From Chromera velia (taxonomy: Eukaryota > Sar > Chromeraceae), in contig JAHBMJ010001748.1 of NCBI GenBank assembly GCA_018398765.1, positions 1 through 21,239 on the forward strand: a DNA stretch of 21,239 bases, written 5' to 3'. Shown piece after piece: positions 8,201-17,229 of the stretch; position 1 is the stretch's first letter, and each line of letters begins with the position of its first letter. Made by a program: the position numbers and the translations under genes. The notes beneath the pieces were generated by a model. That model saw only the letters and a list, made by a program, of their open reading frames with translations. It searched no databases and was not told the DNA's origin.

Positions 8201-10745
8201 GCCCCCCCACGTCACTTCTGGTGCTTTCCCCTCGTTCCCTCCCCCAGCAGCCGACAATTCAGCAGACGCATTCTCAGCCTTGCCCCAGGGTCAGGCTGAG
8301 GTCGGAGAAGGAGAGGGCGGAGCCCCCGCGTCCTCTTCCTCTTCCTCTCCTCCATGCACGGGCCCCGAAAAGAGTGCTGAGAAGGCTGTTGAAGCAGAGA
8401 AGCAAGAAGGACAGTCGGATTCAGCCCCTGCCTTCGCAGTTGGAGCGGTAGAGGGCGCACCCGGCCCCGGCATGCCCCAGGATGACGCACAGCCCCCCTG
8501 TCCGAGGGAGGGGGTCCCTCCAAACTCCCCCGAGAAGGACGCAGACTCCCTCACCTACAGTTGCTCCTCCCCTCCTGCAGACAGGGAGAGAGAAAGGCTG
8601 AGTCTGGGCTCAGACGCCAGTCACCCAAAGCAGCCTGAGGGCAGGAGGACGGAGGAGGAGGCAAAGGAAGAGGACATATCCGAGGCACCCGGCGCCGTTG
8701 CCGTAGCTCCACCAGCAGAGGAGGGTTGCAGCAAAGGAGTTGGAGAGACAGAGAGTGATCCCATTGCGGCGATTGCAGCCGACGGCCCCAGTGCAGCAAT
8801 TACACCGGAAGAGGGGGGGGCTGAAGCCGTTGAAAAAGCAGAAGGCGACCCCAGTGCAGCAATTGCACCGGAAGAGGGGGGGGCTGAAGCCGTTGAAAAG
8901 GCAGAAAGCGGCCCTAGTGCAGCGGTCGCACCGGCAGAGGGGGAAGATAGAGCCGTTGAAAAGGCAGAGGGCGACCCCAGTGCGGCGGTTACGCCGGCAG
9001 AGGAAGAGCCGGGTTCCTCCTTGGATATCAAAGAGAGAGCCGACCCCAAAGCAGTTGGAGGGGCGGAAGAGGGGCCACAGCAAGAGGAGAAGGAAGAAGG
9101 AGAAGGAGAAGGAAGTTTGAAGAGGGAGCAGCCTAGGGAGCCACCTGCTGAACAATCGGAGTCAGAGACGTTTGCCCGTCTCCGCCCCCCCTCTGTCTCT
9201 TTGCTTGCCGCAGTCACAGACTCTCTCCCTCTTTCCGTCTCACCCCCTGAAAACGAAGAATCGGGAGACAAGGCGGCCGAAGATGAGCCCGCAGCGTCCC
9301 CTGTGCCCGCTCCCTCAGACGAGGAGGAGATTATCCCAATCAAACCGGAACTCGGAAGTCTTCCAACAAACCCTGTGGAGAGGGAGGCAATGATTCAGGA
9401 GTGCATCACCACGGGGGGGTTGCACGTGTCCTTTCAGGAGGAGCGTGTGTCAATGAGCAGGGCTTTGGAGACATCGGCAGAGTCTCTGGGGCTCTCGCGA
9501 AGCTCTGCGGAGTTTTGCGCCCTCTTTGTGAATGCTCTCGCAGAGGGAGCCAGAGGGAAAGGGGAAGAAGGGGAAGGAGCGCAAAAGGTCGAGGGGGCTG
9601 TTGAAAAAGAGAAAAAGAAAGAGAAAGAGAAGGAAAGCGAGGAGGGGGCTGTTGAAGAAGAGAAAAAGAAAGAGAAAGAGAAGGAAAGCGAGGAAGGGTC
9701 TGTTGAAGAAGAGAAAAAGAAAGAGAAAGAGAAAGAGAAGGAAAGCGAGGAAGGGTCTGTTGAAGAAGAGAAAAAGAAAGAGAAAGAGGAGGAGGGGGCT
9801 GTTGAAGTTGATCCTGCAGACCTCCAATCAGCCTTCCGGTCTGTTCTGGAGAGAGTTGTCTCAGGTGACTTTTCATTCCTCTGGGCCTCCCTTCGTTCCC
9901 TCGACTTGAGTGATCCTTTTGACAGAGAGAGGAGGCATGGTAGGAGGATTGACTTCGATATCTGGACGGAGGAGGATGGCACGTTGTGTTTTTGTAGAGA
10001 GAACCAGAAAGGGGAGAATGAGGTGGTAAGTGTCAACAAGGCGCCGGTGCCTGACACCCCTGTCGACCTTCCTGCCTTCTCAGGACGGGTGTTTCTTCTT
10101 TTCCTAGGCCTGCTCATAGATGCAAAATTGGATGCATTCGCAGCATGGGAGATGCGGCTGGGGTGTGATTATCATCTTGAGTCGGCGTGGGGGCGTGTGT
10201 GCACGGCCGCAGACGAGTTGATCAACATGACCGACTGTGCAATGGATTGTCTCTTGTTCGCACGCAGCCAGTCGTACTTCCCCAGTCGCCCCCCTCCTGA
10301 GGGTTTCGGAGGTCTGAGTGAGGGGTCTGAGGACTGGGATAGGTATTTGGTCGGCGTGGCCACCCATCTGATCCTAGACGGCCCAACGTCTGCTTTCTTT
10401 TCCACCCGTCAGATGCTTTGCTGGGAGGTGAAGGCAGAGGAGAGGGAGGAACATGAGCGTCTGACTCTCCTGGCTGTGCTCTCACTTGTCCGACGAGAGA
10501 GGGCCATTGGAGTGGGGGGAAGGGGGTGGGAAGATGAGTTGAGCGTCTCGGGGCCCATCTGCACTTGGCTGGCTGCCGAGTGGAGAGGTCAAGCGCTCCC
10601 TCAGGCGAGGTGTGAGGTCAGAGGGCGTCTGGAGAGGCTCAGCGGGGAGGTGTCTGGATCGATTGAGCGCGCAGAGTCGATCGGAGCCTTCATTCTCTCC
10701 CTCCCGCCAAGCACTGTAGGCTTAGGCGGGGACTGTACAGGATGA
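2612..10745 (+). CDS. large low-complexity multi-exon protein with four Ser-Pro-x-Arg motifs (2440 aa)
   Basis: Joined exons 2612-5227, 5468-5761, 6141-7616 and 7809-10745 (TGA-type end after a final Gly) give 2440 residues. All introns are phase 0, with donors GTCAGC, GTCAGC and GTCAGT. An in-frame TGA at 2567 supports Met 2612 if there is no upstream coding exon. Residues 1-790 are rich in Gln, Pro, Ser and Gly. Related motifs lie at about 794-816, 884-910, 1403-1425 and 1471-1504. Residues 1050-1240 are Lys-rich, 1787-1869 hold a 21-residue tandem repeat, and 2058-2124 hold Lys/Glu repeats. Residues 1970-2046 and 2130-2440 have normal composition with Trp, Cys and hydrophobic blocks, and probably fold. 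No signal peptide or clear membrane helix is seen. I do not recognise the family. The four Ser-Pro-x-Arg sites match the consensus of cyclin-dependent kinases, so regulation by phosphorylation is an inference. A scaffold-type role is possible but unsupported. Confidence 0.75.
4991..5059 (+). repeat. Ser-Pro-x-Arg motif, copy 1
   Basis: Encodes FANGVVRSISGG followed by LSRMLSPRRQR. Shares all but two residues over 23 with copy 3. Confidence 0.9.
5228..5467 (+). other. intron 1 (240 nt, phase 0)
   Basis: Donor GAG|GTCAGC and acceptor AATGCAG|GGC. The first 35 nt include a G-run followed by GGATTGTGT, which is also found at the same place in intron 3, so introns 1 and 3 look paralogous. Confidence 0.68.
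5468..5761 (+). CDS. exon 2 of the large plus-strand gene
   Basis: 98 codons, phase 0 at both ends. It opens GSAGNEGRGSTFSGLGEAAR and reaches LLSPTRQRQ, the second and divergent motif copy (5501-5581). It continues with Arg/Gln and Ser/Asp/Glu low complexity and ends ...SQSKK at the donor GTCAGC (5762). Reading past that donor gives a stop at 5819. Confidence 0.65.
5501..5581 (+). repeat. Ser-Pro-x-Arg motif, copy 2
   Basis: Encodes FSGLGEAARGLVGWASLGRL followed by LSPTRQR. It is related to copy 4 in its Phe-x-x-Gly and Gly-Leu-Ala/Val pattern and to all copies by Leu-Ser-Pro-x-Arg or Phe-Ser-Pro-x-Arg. Confidence 0.75.
5762..6140 (+). other. intron 2 (379 nt, phase 0)
   Basis: Donor GTCAGC at 5762. 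The acceptor region reads TTTGCAGCAG, a NAGNAG tandem, so the next exon can start at 6141 or 6144. Nothing else is seen in it; the body is pyrimidine-rich with normal base composition. Confidence 0.62.
6141..7616 (+). CDS. exon 3 of the large plus-strand gene
   Basis: 492 codons, phase 0 at both ends. It starts QADGEKEKDKAPGSESDDD, then has a Gly-rich segment, a long Lys/Glu/Ser segment (about 6535-6900) with poly-Lys blocks, and a Pro/Gly/Gln segment. Near the end, at 7437-7505, is the third motif copy, nearly identical to the first through VRSISGGLSRMLSPRRQR. It ends ...SQPSER before the donor GTCAGT at 7617. Confidence 0.7.
7437..7505 (+). repeat. Ser-Pro-x-Arg motif, copy 3
   Basis: Encodes FASGIVRSISGG followed by LSRMLSPRRQR. 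Close to copy 1 at protein and DNA level. Confidence 0.9.
7617..7808 (+). other. intron 3 (192 nt, phase 0)
   Basis: Donor AGG|GTCAGT and acceptor TTCTTTCAG|GAC. It carries GGATTGTGT close to the donor, as intron 1 does, and a CTGA tetranucleotide repeat at about 7712-7735. Confidence 0.68.
7809..10745 (+). CDS. exon 4 (last) of the large plus-strand gene
   Basis: 978 codons plus stop. It begins DREETRGGFGLGDAALGLAR, with the fourth motif copy ending LGRMFSPSRP (7833-7934). An acidic, Pro/Ser-rich region follows, then the 21-residue repeat, a normal-composition segment (about 9330-9560), the Lys/Glu repeat, and a final roughly 310-residue segment. That segment includes WASLRSLDLSDPF, RVFLLFLGLLIDAKLDAFAA, CDYHLESAWGRVCTAADELI and MLCWEVKAEEREEHERLTLL. 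The long segment suggests a mainly helical folded domain of unknown family. A 58-nt stretch at 10026-10083 has intron-like ends but would shift the frame to an early stop. Confidence 0.75.
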   Translation, partial: DREETRGGFGLGDAALGLARDVTGGVEAGFESLGRMFSPSRPVCRVRWEENQPAGGGSVQERAGGAGGGVSGVSEEDLWDREVLPLSAVAPVCAGPLEALMESREEEEEEEEQEGAGETPADSSAQAEVPQPPHVTSGAFPSFPPPAADNSADAFSALPQGQAEVGEGEGGAPASSSSSSPPCTGPEKSAEKAVEAEKQEGQSDSAPAFAVGAVEGAPGPGMPQDDAQPPCPREGVPPNSPEKDADSLTYSCSSPPADRERERLSLGSDASHPKQPEGRRTEEEAKEEDISEAPGAVAVAPPAEEGCSKGVGETESDPIAAIAADGPSAAITPEEGGAEAVEKAEGDPSAAIAPEEGGAEAVEKAESGPSAAVAPAEGEDRAVEKAEGDPSAAVTPAEEEPGSSLDIKERADPKAVGGAEEGPQQEEKEEGEGEGSLKREQPREPPAEQSESETFARLRPPSVSLLAAVTDSLPLSVSPPENEESGDKAAEDEPAASPVPAPSDEEEIIPIKPELGSLPTNPVEREAMIQECITTGGLHVSFQEERVSMSRALETSAESLGLSRSSAEFCALFVNALAEGARGKGEEGEGAQKVEGAVEKEKKKEKEKESEEGAVEEEKKKEKEKESEEGSVEEEKKKEKEKEKESEEGSVEEEKKKEKEEEGAVEVDPADLQSAFRSVLERVVSGDFSFLWASLRSLDLSDPFDRERRHGRRIDFDIWTEEDGTLCFCRENQKGENEVVSVNKAPVPDTPVDLPAFSGRVFLLFLGLLIDAKLDAFAAWEMRLGCDYHLESAWGRVCTAADELINMTDCAMDCLLFARSQSYFPSRPPPEGFGGLSEGSEDWDRYLVGVATHLILDGPTSAFFSTRQMLCWEVKAEEREEHERLTLLAVLSLVRRERAIGVGGRGWEDELSVSGPICTWLAAEWRGQALPQARCEVRGRLERLSGEVSGSIERAESIGAFILSLPPSTVGLGGDCTG
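7833..7934 (+). repeat. Ser-Pro-x-Arg motif, copy 4
   Basis: Encodes FGLGDAALGLARDVTGGVEA followed by GFESLGRMFSPSRP. Most diverged copy; aligns best with copy 2 at its start. Confidence 0.65.
8781..9032 (+). repeat. 63-nt / 21-residue coding tandem repeat, about 3.6 units
   Basis: Units read D/G-x-P-S-A-A-I/V-x-P-E/A-E-G-x-x-x-A-V-E-K-A-E. Four consecutive starts are 63 nt apart, and the last unit is incomplete and diverged. The DNA is nearly identical between units 1 and 2, pointing to recent expansion. Confidence 0.9.
9594..9794 (+). repeat. 51-nt-type Lys/Glu (KEKE) coding tandem repeat
   Basis: Units read G-A/S-V-E-x-E followed by KKKEKEKESEE. Units one and two are 51 nt, the third is longer by one Lys-Glu pair, and the fourth is truncated. 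Predicted strongly charged helix. It separates two segments of normal composition. Confidence 0.9.
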
Positions 10746-11634
10746 AAATCGTGCGGAAGACTTGAAGTTTTGATTTAATTCAATAGATCTGCATGAAAAA
10801 ATGAATGAATAGATCAACACTGGCTTATCTAGAGAGTCGAGCAAAAAGTTCACTTATCAATCAAGGAATCATATCAGTGCCCGTACTATAACCTTTTACA
10901 TCTATAGTTTTTTTGGAATAGAACCATAGGAATAAGTGATAAGTGATTTAGTGGTGCCGTATATATAAAGCACTGTCACTGTTCTGTAGATGACCATAGC
11001 ATATAGGGTTACCAACGTTTTAGGTTTTTCTTGTGCATGGCTAAGTGCATGGTCCACACGACTAGCCACATGAATAAATATTGTCAGACGGTCAGAGTTT
11101 ATTAAGTCAAAGTTGTAAAAACAAACTTAAATACAAAATAATGCTGTGAATGGCTGTAAAGATTTTGAAATTTTACTGGTATGTCTTAGTCGATCAGACT
11201 TGAACTTAGTCTATAGCTACTATACCTAGTATTATACAGTATACTGCCAGGCAAACTTGAATAATACTGCTTCTCTGATAGAATTCCTATCATATCCTCC
11301 GGAGGGCCCGAGTCCATTATGCCCTGCTAGCTCTGGCGACAGATAGACATAGCGGGAAGGCCCTAGGGCGGAACATATCAATCAATCAATCAAAATCAAT
11401 CAATTGAAACAGTTTGTTTTAGACTTTGTTACTAATAGTATATATCGTAGCAAATGAACAATTTAAAACACACAGTTTAAAAAAACAAAAAGGACATAAA
11501 AACCAAACAGAGATAATCAAAAAAATATATAAAAATACTAGAAAAAATATATGTCTAAACATCTAAGACAATTCCAAAATTCAAATGGAGATAGCGGGAA
11601 CGCCTAGCGCCGCACTTATCAATCAATCAATCAA
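10746..11634. other. AT-rich tail-to-tail intergenic region
   Basis: Lies between the stops of the two convergent genes and probably contains both 3' untranslated regions. No gene is seen. It contains the two (ATCA)n-tailed elements listed separately. A TATATATAAA string at about 10960-10970 is flanked by GTGC and GCAC. I found no confident polyadenylation signal. Confidence 0.7.
11349..11404 (+). mobile_element. retroelement-like 3' end, copy 1
   Basis: ATAGCGGGAAGGCCCTAGGG followed by CGGAACAT and then an (ATCA)n tract with one interruption. A related 27-nt core and identical tail unit occur at 11591. A short conserved 3' core followed by a simple repeat is typical of 5'-truncated non-LTR retroelements or of SINEs. 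No coding remnant is visible upstream, so the class is inferred. Confidence 0.45.
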
Positions 11635-11643
11635 TCAATCAAT
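11591..11643 (+). mobile_element. retroelement-like 3' end, copy 2
   Basis: ATAGCGGGAACGCCTAGCGC followed by CGCACTT and an uninterrupted (ATCA)n tract of about six units. It aligns with copy 1 over the core with a few changes and single-base gaps. Its tail overlaps the stop codon of the minus-strand LRR gene (11635-11637). Confidence 0.5.
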
Positions 11644-11738
11644 AGTTTCAAATTGGTACACTCCAGCTTTGATGATCAAATTGGCAGTCTTGCTGCGTCG
11701 GAAGTAGTCTTCTGCATTGGCCTCAGTCACATCACAAT
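11635..11738 (-). CDS. LRR gene exon O, last exon
   Basis: 104 nt, entering in phase 1. Peptide CDVTEANAEDYFRRSKTANL then IIKAGVYQFETID and TGA. It aligns with short half-modules I and M through the Leu-Ile-Ile strand. Acceptor GTTTGCAG. The last two codons and the stop come from the (ATCA)n tail of retroelement-like copy 2. Confidence 0.6.
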
Positions 11739-11909
11739 CTGCAAACACTCCGCATTCGGCCGTTCAACCACGCCTTTCCCCGTTCATCATGCACACACTT
11801 GAAGTTGCGATCTCACTCGCTCAAACACCAGATGCTGAACCAGTCTCCATGTTTACACTCACTCACACAATAGACTCAATGGAACGCGTCCAATCCCAAT
11901 CGAGGCCTC

Positions 11910-11943
<34 letters not shown>

Positions 11944-14900
11944 CCGACACTAGCACCTCCTTCGTTTATCGCATGACTTCGATCGTTTGCGTGAGTGGTA
12001 TCTGCGCACGTCACTTTACAAGTGCAAACCATTGCCAATTAAGCAACCATCCAATCAAGCAAGCAGCCAAGTAAACAAGAGAAGAAAGAAACCAAAGCAG
12101 AAAGAAAGAAAGAGGGAAACAAAGAAGTGAAGAACACAACGGAAAAGAACGAAGTGTACCAACCAACCTCTGACATCCAGTTCCTTCAGCTCCTTCAGCT
12201 CAAAAATGCGCTTGGCCAAAAGAACCCATCCCTCCCTGCCGATCGCCCGAATACCTGCAGACAGACAGACAGACAGACAGACAATCTAGTTGCTTCTTTT
12301 TCTTCCCTCCTTCGACAGACAGCCACTCGAGTCTCTATGCGCAAAGACTCTCAGCTTGATTCTTTCCTGCATAGGCAAAGGAAGAAGCTATTCCTCCTAA
12401 TTGCTCTTCTGTAATCTAAGAAGAGGACAAAATCCGTCCGCAAACCTCAAAAAAACCTTTGATGATCTTTCATCTCATCTCACTGCATGATGCCAACCGA
12501 CCGGTGCGTTCCATTTACCCAACCAACGCCGCATGAATGCATGGATGAATTATTTCAATGAAATTATGGCATGCTCATGGGATACTTGGCCCTTGCAAGG
12601 AATGGATTCCCCCCTTTGACAAATGAAAGAAAGCCCCCATGCACTTACTCCATCATGCCATCAAAGAAAAGAATCGATCGGACGAGTCGTTGACTTAATT
12701 GACTCATGGACTGACTGACTGACTGACTGACTTCTGAAGCACAGCTTCTCGAGTGAAAGAGGAATAACGGGAAACAGAGTCCGTACCTCTCTGTCGTCCA
12801 GAGGACTAACTGCATACATGCGTGCATGCATGTACACACACACACGCACACACACACACACACACACACAAACAAAGAGAGAGAGAGAGAGAGAGAGGCA
12901 CACACACACACACACACACAAACAAAGAGAGAGAGAGAGAGAGAGAGGCACACACACACACACACACACAAACAAAGAGAGAGAGAGAGAGAGAGAGGCA
13001 CACACACACACACACACACAAACAAAGAGAGAGAGAGAGAGAGAGAGGCACACACACACACACACACACAAACAAAGAGAGAGAGAGAGAGAGAGAGGCA
13101 CACACACACACACACACACAAACAAAGAGAGAGAGAGAGAGAGAGAGGCACACACACACACACACACACAAACAAAGAGAGAGAGAGANGAGAGAGAGAG
13201 AGGAGACAGAGAGAGAGAGAGAGAGAGATGCATGAAAACACTCGAGGGATTGCACTGAAATGCCGCGCAGTCACTCACGTTGACTGCACTGATTCACAGA
13301 CACACTGAATCATTTGCTCACTCGATCCGTCTCGCACTGCTTTCATTCAACCCGCACGGATTCTTCGATCTATTCAGCTGATTTGTTGAAGGACCCGGCG
13401 GGAAGGAAGGAAGAACCCAAATGTGCGTGCGTCAACGCAGCAGGACCTCTGAAACCCTTACGCAACACAAGAGGAAATCAGTGCATCCATCCATCCATCC
13501 GTGCAGTCTAAATGGACGGATGGATAAAGTCAGGCCATGCAGCCAGCGGATACGGAACAAAAAAACACGTCTTTCCTTAATTTCCCAGATAACTATTGAT
13601 CATTAATTCAACCAACACTAATCTTCCTCCATCAGGCCTCATGCAAGTCCTCTAGAGGCTCCTCCTCTCTCCTCTCTACACGCTCCTCTACACTAGATCG
13701 GCCGCAGAGAGAATTTAATTCCTTCCTTTCGTTTGATTTCATTTCACACACCGACCCGGCCGTTTGCCCTGCTGCTTTGCAGTTTCTCCTACCTGGCACG
13801 AACCGTTCCTACCAACCCATGCCCACCTTACGCCACAGCCTCATATCAATGCATGCATACTTTGCCTACTGACGGATGAAGCTCAGTTCCTTCAACGCCT
13901 TCAAGCGCTCCAACCGGCTTTCCAAAGCGGGCCAGGGCAGGCCCCCCTGGTTCCTTGACCCGATGGCTGCACACGCAGACAGACCCATGCACACAAAACA
14001 CTTGCACAGCCATGCAGGCATACAGCCACAGATGAGGAACGCCAGCTAGATGCCATGCATTTATTTCCGTTTGCATGCATGCCGGCCCTTCAACAGGCCG
14101 GTTCATCATGCATGCATGCACACGTGCAGGAAGAAGTGAGACCAGACTGTTCACGTTGCCCCATGCACTCTATTTGCCTAAGCCAACCATCTGCGTGAGG
14201 GCTCTTCCTGTGGCGGGTCCAGCCAAAGGGAATGCATGCACACCCTCACTGACTTTTGTATCTGATCATCCCACCTGCTCACGAACGAGATGCACCCATA
14301 CACTCTATCATCGCTCTTTAACCCCAGAAACGAAACGCGAAGAGTTTACTAGACACAAAACAACAAGACAAAGCCTGAGCGAGACAGATCCTTGATAAGT
14401 CATTGCACTAACTTCCTATCTCCAGCTTCTCCAGAGTCAAGGGGAGTGACCGGAAGACCCACGTCCCCGCGCTGTCTGTCATGTGCACTGCACACAATCG
14501 CAAACCAAAGTCATCGATCTCTATTGGTCTGCCTGCTGCCTGGAAAACGAGCGAATTTCTATTGACCATTGCTATTCATGCAAAGAAGTTGCTTGGTTCT
14601 CAAACGAACCCTACGCACGAAAACTTATGGCCGGGTCGGCTTGAAGAATTTTCATAGCAACGCCTTCCTGTCTCCCCTTGCGCATCACCTCCTACACAAG
14701 CACCCGTGGACTCCAACACGCATCCATCACGAGGCTGATGCATTGATTGACCCTTCTTCTGAACTGCAGCAGCGCACACCTCGGACACAGACAGGAAAAA
14801 TATTGGAAGCCAGCAAAAGTTTGCAACGATTTGGGAATGCTGCTGAAGAGAAGAGGGACCTTCGTGGCAGATTTTAATTCTGCACATACGCCTAGACACT

Positions 14901-17151
14901 TTTTTCAATCAATTAGACAGAATACGCATATCATCCCGCATCGTCTACTCTGCTCTGTTCTGTTCTGTATCCCGAACACAAATCAACAAAGAGAAAGAAA
15001 GAAAGAAAACAACATGGCGAACCATCCCTTAATTCGAACGAACCTGCATTTGCATGTTCACTACCAATGGATGGATGCATCAACCAACCAACCAACCAAC
15101 CAACCAATCGACCAACCGACCCACCCTCCCACTTACCTCTCAGGTCCAATTCCTTCAACTCCGTGAGGCTCATCAGGCGGTCTGCGAGAGACTTCCACAC
15201 CTCCGTGTTCAGGTTGTCGTTGTCTGAACGCGGTGGGGGAGCACAGAAAGAAAACGGATGCATGCATTTCTGGAACTGTGCTTCCATCCATCCATCCATC
15301 CATCCATCCATCTACAGGAGCATGAGTCAGTCCAGGAGCAGGGCCCATGTTTTTGCAGAATCATGCAAAAGCTTTCAGAAGCGCATTCACCCACTCACTC
15401 TCTCAGTCCACCCTCCGGGAAGAGAGAGGTCCAATGCGATCATGCTGCTGTGTGCGAACGTTCGTTTTTGAGAAGAAAGGCTGTTCGAAGAGGCGACTAG
15501 CTGTGGGACTGAGCGAAAGCCTTCACGGTGCAGTTTGGCAGTCAGTCGACAGAAGGGCATGCGGCCATCGTAAAAAGGAAGCACTCGATCAATACAGCAG
15601 AACAACAAAGACATCAGACAGGCGTGCTCAATTCGAACTCCTCAGTCTTCAATTACCTGCACAGACTCACGTCCGAGAATCAGCTTCTCCAGCCCCACAG
15701 GAAGAAAAGGGAAGAAAGCGCTTGCATACTCGTCCATCAGCCTACATGCTGCACGCCACAACAAAAGCAAATGCGAATTGATTCTGTCCATCCATCCACT
15801 CAAGCTCGACAATCCAGCGAATGCACGTGAATGAATGAATGAATGAATGAATGCAGATGGGGGGATGATGCATATATAGGGCACTGTTCACGACTGGGTC
15901 CCTGTGCGTCAAGTCAGATATGACGACCAAAGAGACACCGACAATTAACTGCAAGTGAAGAATCCTCCCGTGCTGTACTCTTCTGTCCAGTTGCCATCCA
16001 AGTGCCCGAATCCGCTCAACCAAGACACACGTGTCTTCCCTTTATGAATTTCATCAATCGTGGAGGGAGCTGAGATGCCTTTTCCTTCTGTCCTTCCCAG
16101 AAAACGAAGGAGGGCAGGAAGGAACGAAGGAAGAGGGGAAGACGCACCCACACATGATTGATAAAATCAAAAAAGAAAAGAAGAGAAGATGGAAAAAAAG
16201 GAAAAATGAAAATGAAAGGAAACGAAAGGAAAGAAGGGAGGGTGGGAGGCAGGGCGGAGAAAAGAACAGAACAGAAAAGAGAGGAAGGAATACCGCCAAC
16301 CGACTGACACATGACATCCACTTCCTTCAGCCCTTCCAGTTTCTCCAGGCGCTTTCCGAAAGAAGTCCATCCAACATCCTTCACCTTGTCGTTTCCTGAA
16401 ATCGAAAGAAATGAAAACAAAAGAAAAGAAAGAATAGGAAAGGTGCCGCGGAGAGGGGAAGAGAAGAGGGTCAGCCAGTCAGGAGGAGCCAAAAGAGCCA
16501 GTCAGTAACTCTATTCCTTTGTGCGTGCGTGTGTGTGTGTGTGTGTGTGTGGTTCTTGTCCATGTGTCACTTCGAAGAGCCCGTCAAATGAACGACCCCA
16601 CCCAAGACATGTCTGACTGAATGCCCATGCAAACCGACCGACCGACCCTTCATTGTCACCGTCCGAAGGGACACGGGGAGGTTCTGCAGTGCCACCAGAC
16701 TGCTGTCGGTCAACTGCTTGACCTCTTTGTGTGCGAGGTATCCAGAGGGAAGGGAGAGGTCCAGATCCAAAAGTCCCTCCATCTCCACGTCTTTGCATGA
16801 CGGAGGGAGAGCAGCCAAGAGAAGCTTGAGGCCCTTCATGTCAGAGAGGAGTGGGGACTCGGAAATGTTCAATCTCGTTAGACCTTCCATGCCCTCGACC
16901 TTTTCTCTCAAGACACCCCAAGCCAAAGGCCCCATCTGAGCCCCTGCAGAAGAAGGGAAGGAAATCAACCACCACACACCCTGTACACAGTCTATATTCA
17001 CGCCTGGAGGGACGAACAATGGGAACGTACAGACATACATGGCCTTGTCAATCAGCCATGCAGTCTGTTGTCCATGTTTCTGTCAAGCTTCAACCAAAGT
17101 GTTTCTGTCAAGCTTGAACCAAAGTGCTCATCTTCAGAGCCCCTTTGTCTC

Positions 17152-17229
<78 letters not shown>

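Noticed and set aside
12835-13228. Regular 50-bp units resembling a CRISPR array
   Set aside because: The whole unit is simple dinucleotide repeat with no unique spacers, in an intron of a eukaryotic gene.
12645-13308. Long open frames on both strands encoding Ser-Leu, Val-Cys, Arg-Glu and His-Thr repeats
   Set aside because: They are translations of the 50-bp CA/GA minisatellite in intron L-M and are open in all frames because the repeat lacks stops.
14578-14877. Plus-strand open frame with an ATG inside intron J-K
   Set aside because: About 100 codons without recognisable features, antisense to a spliced gene; a frame of this length is expected by chance here.
15960-16025. Possible extra LRR half-exon (ERIRALGWQLDRR) between exons H and I
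   Set aside because: No acceptor and donor combination keeps phase 1, and H joined directly to I already gives a complete unit.
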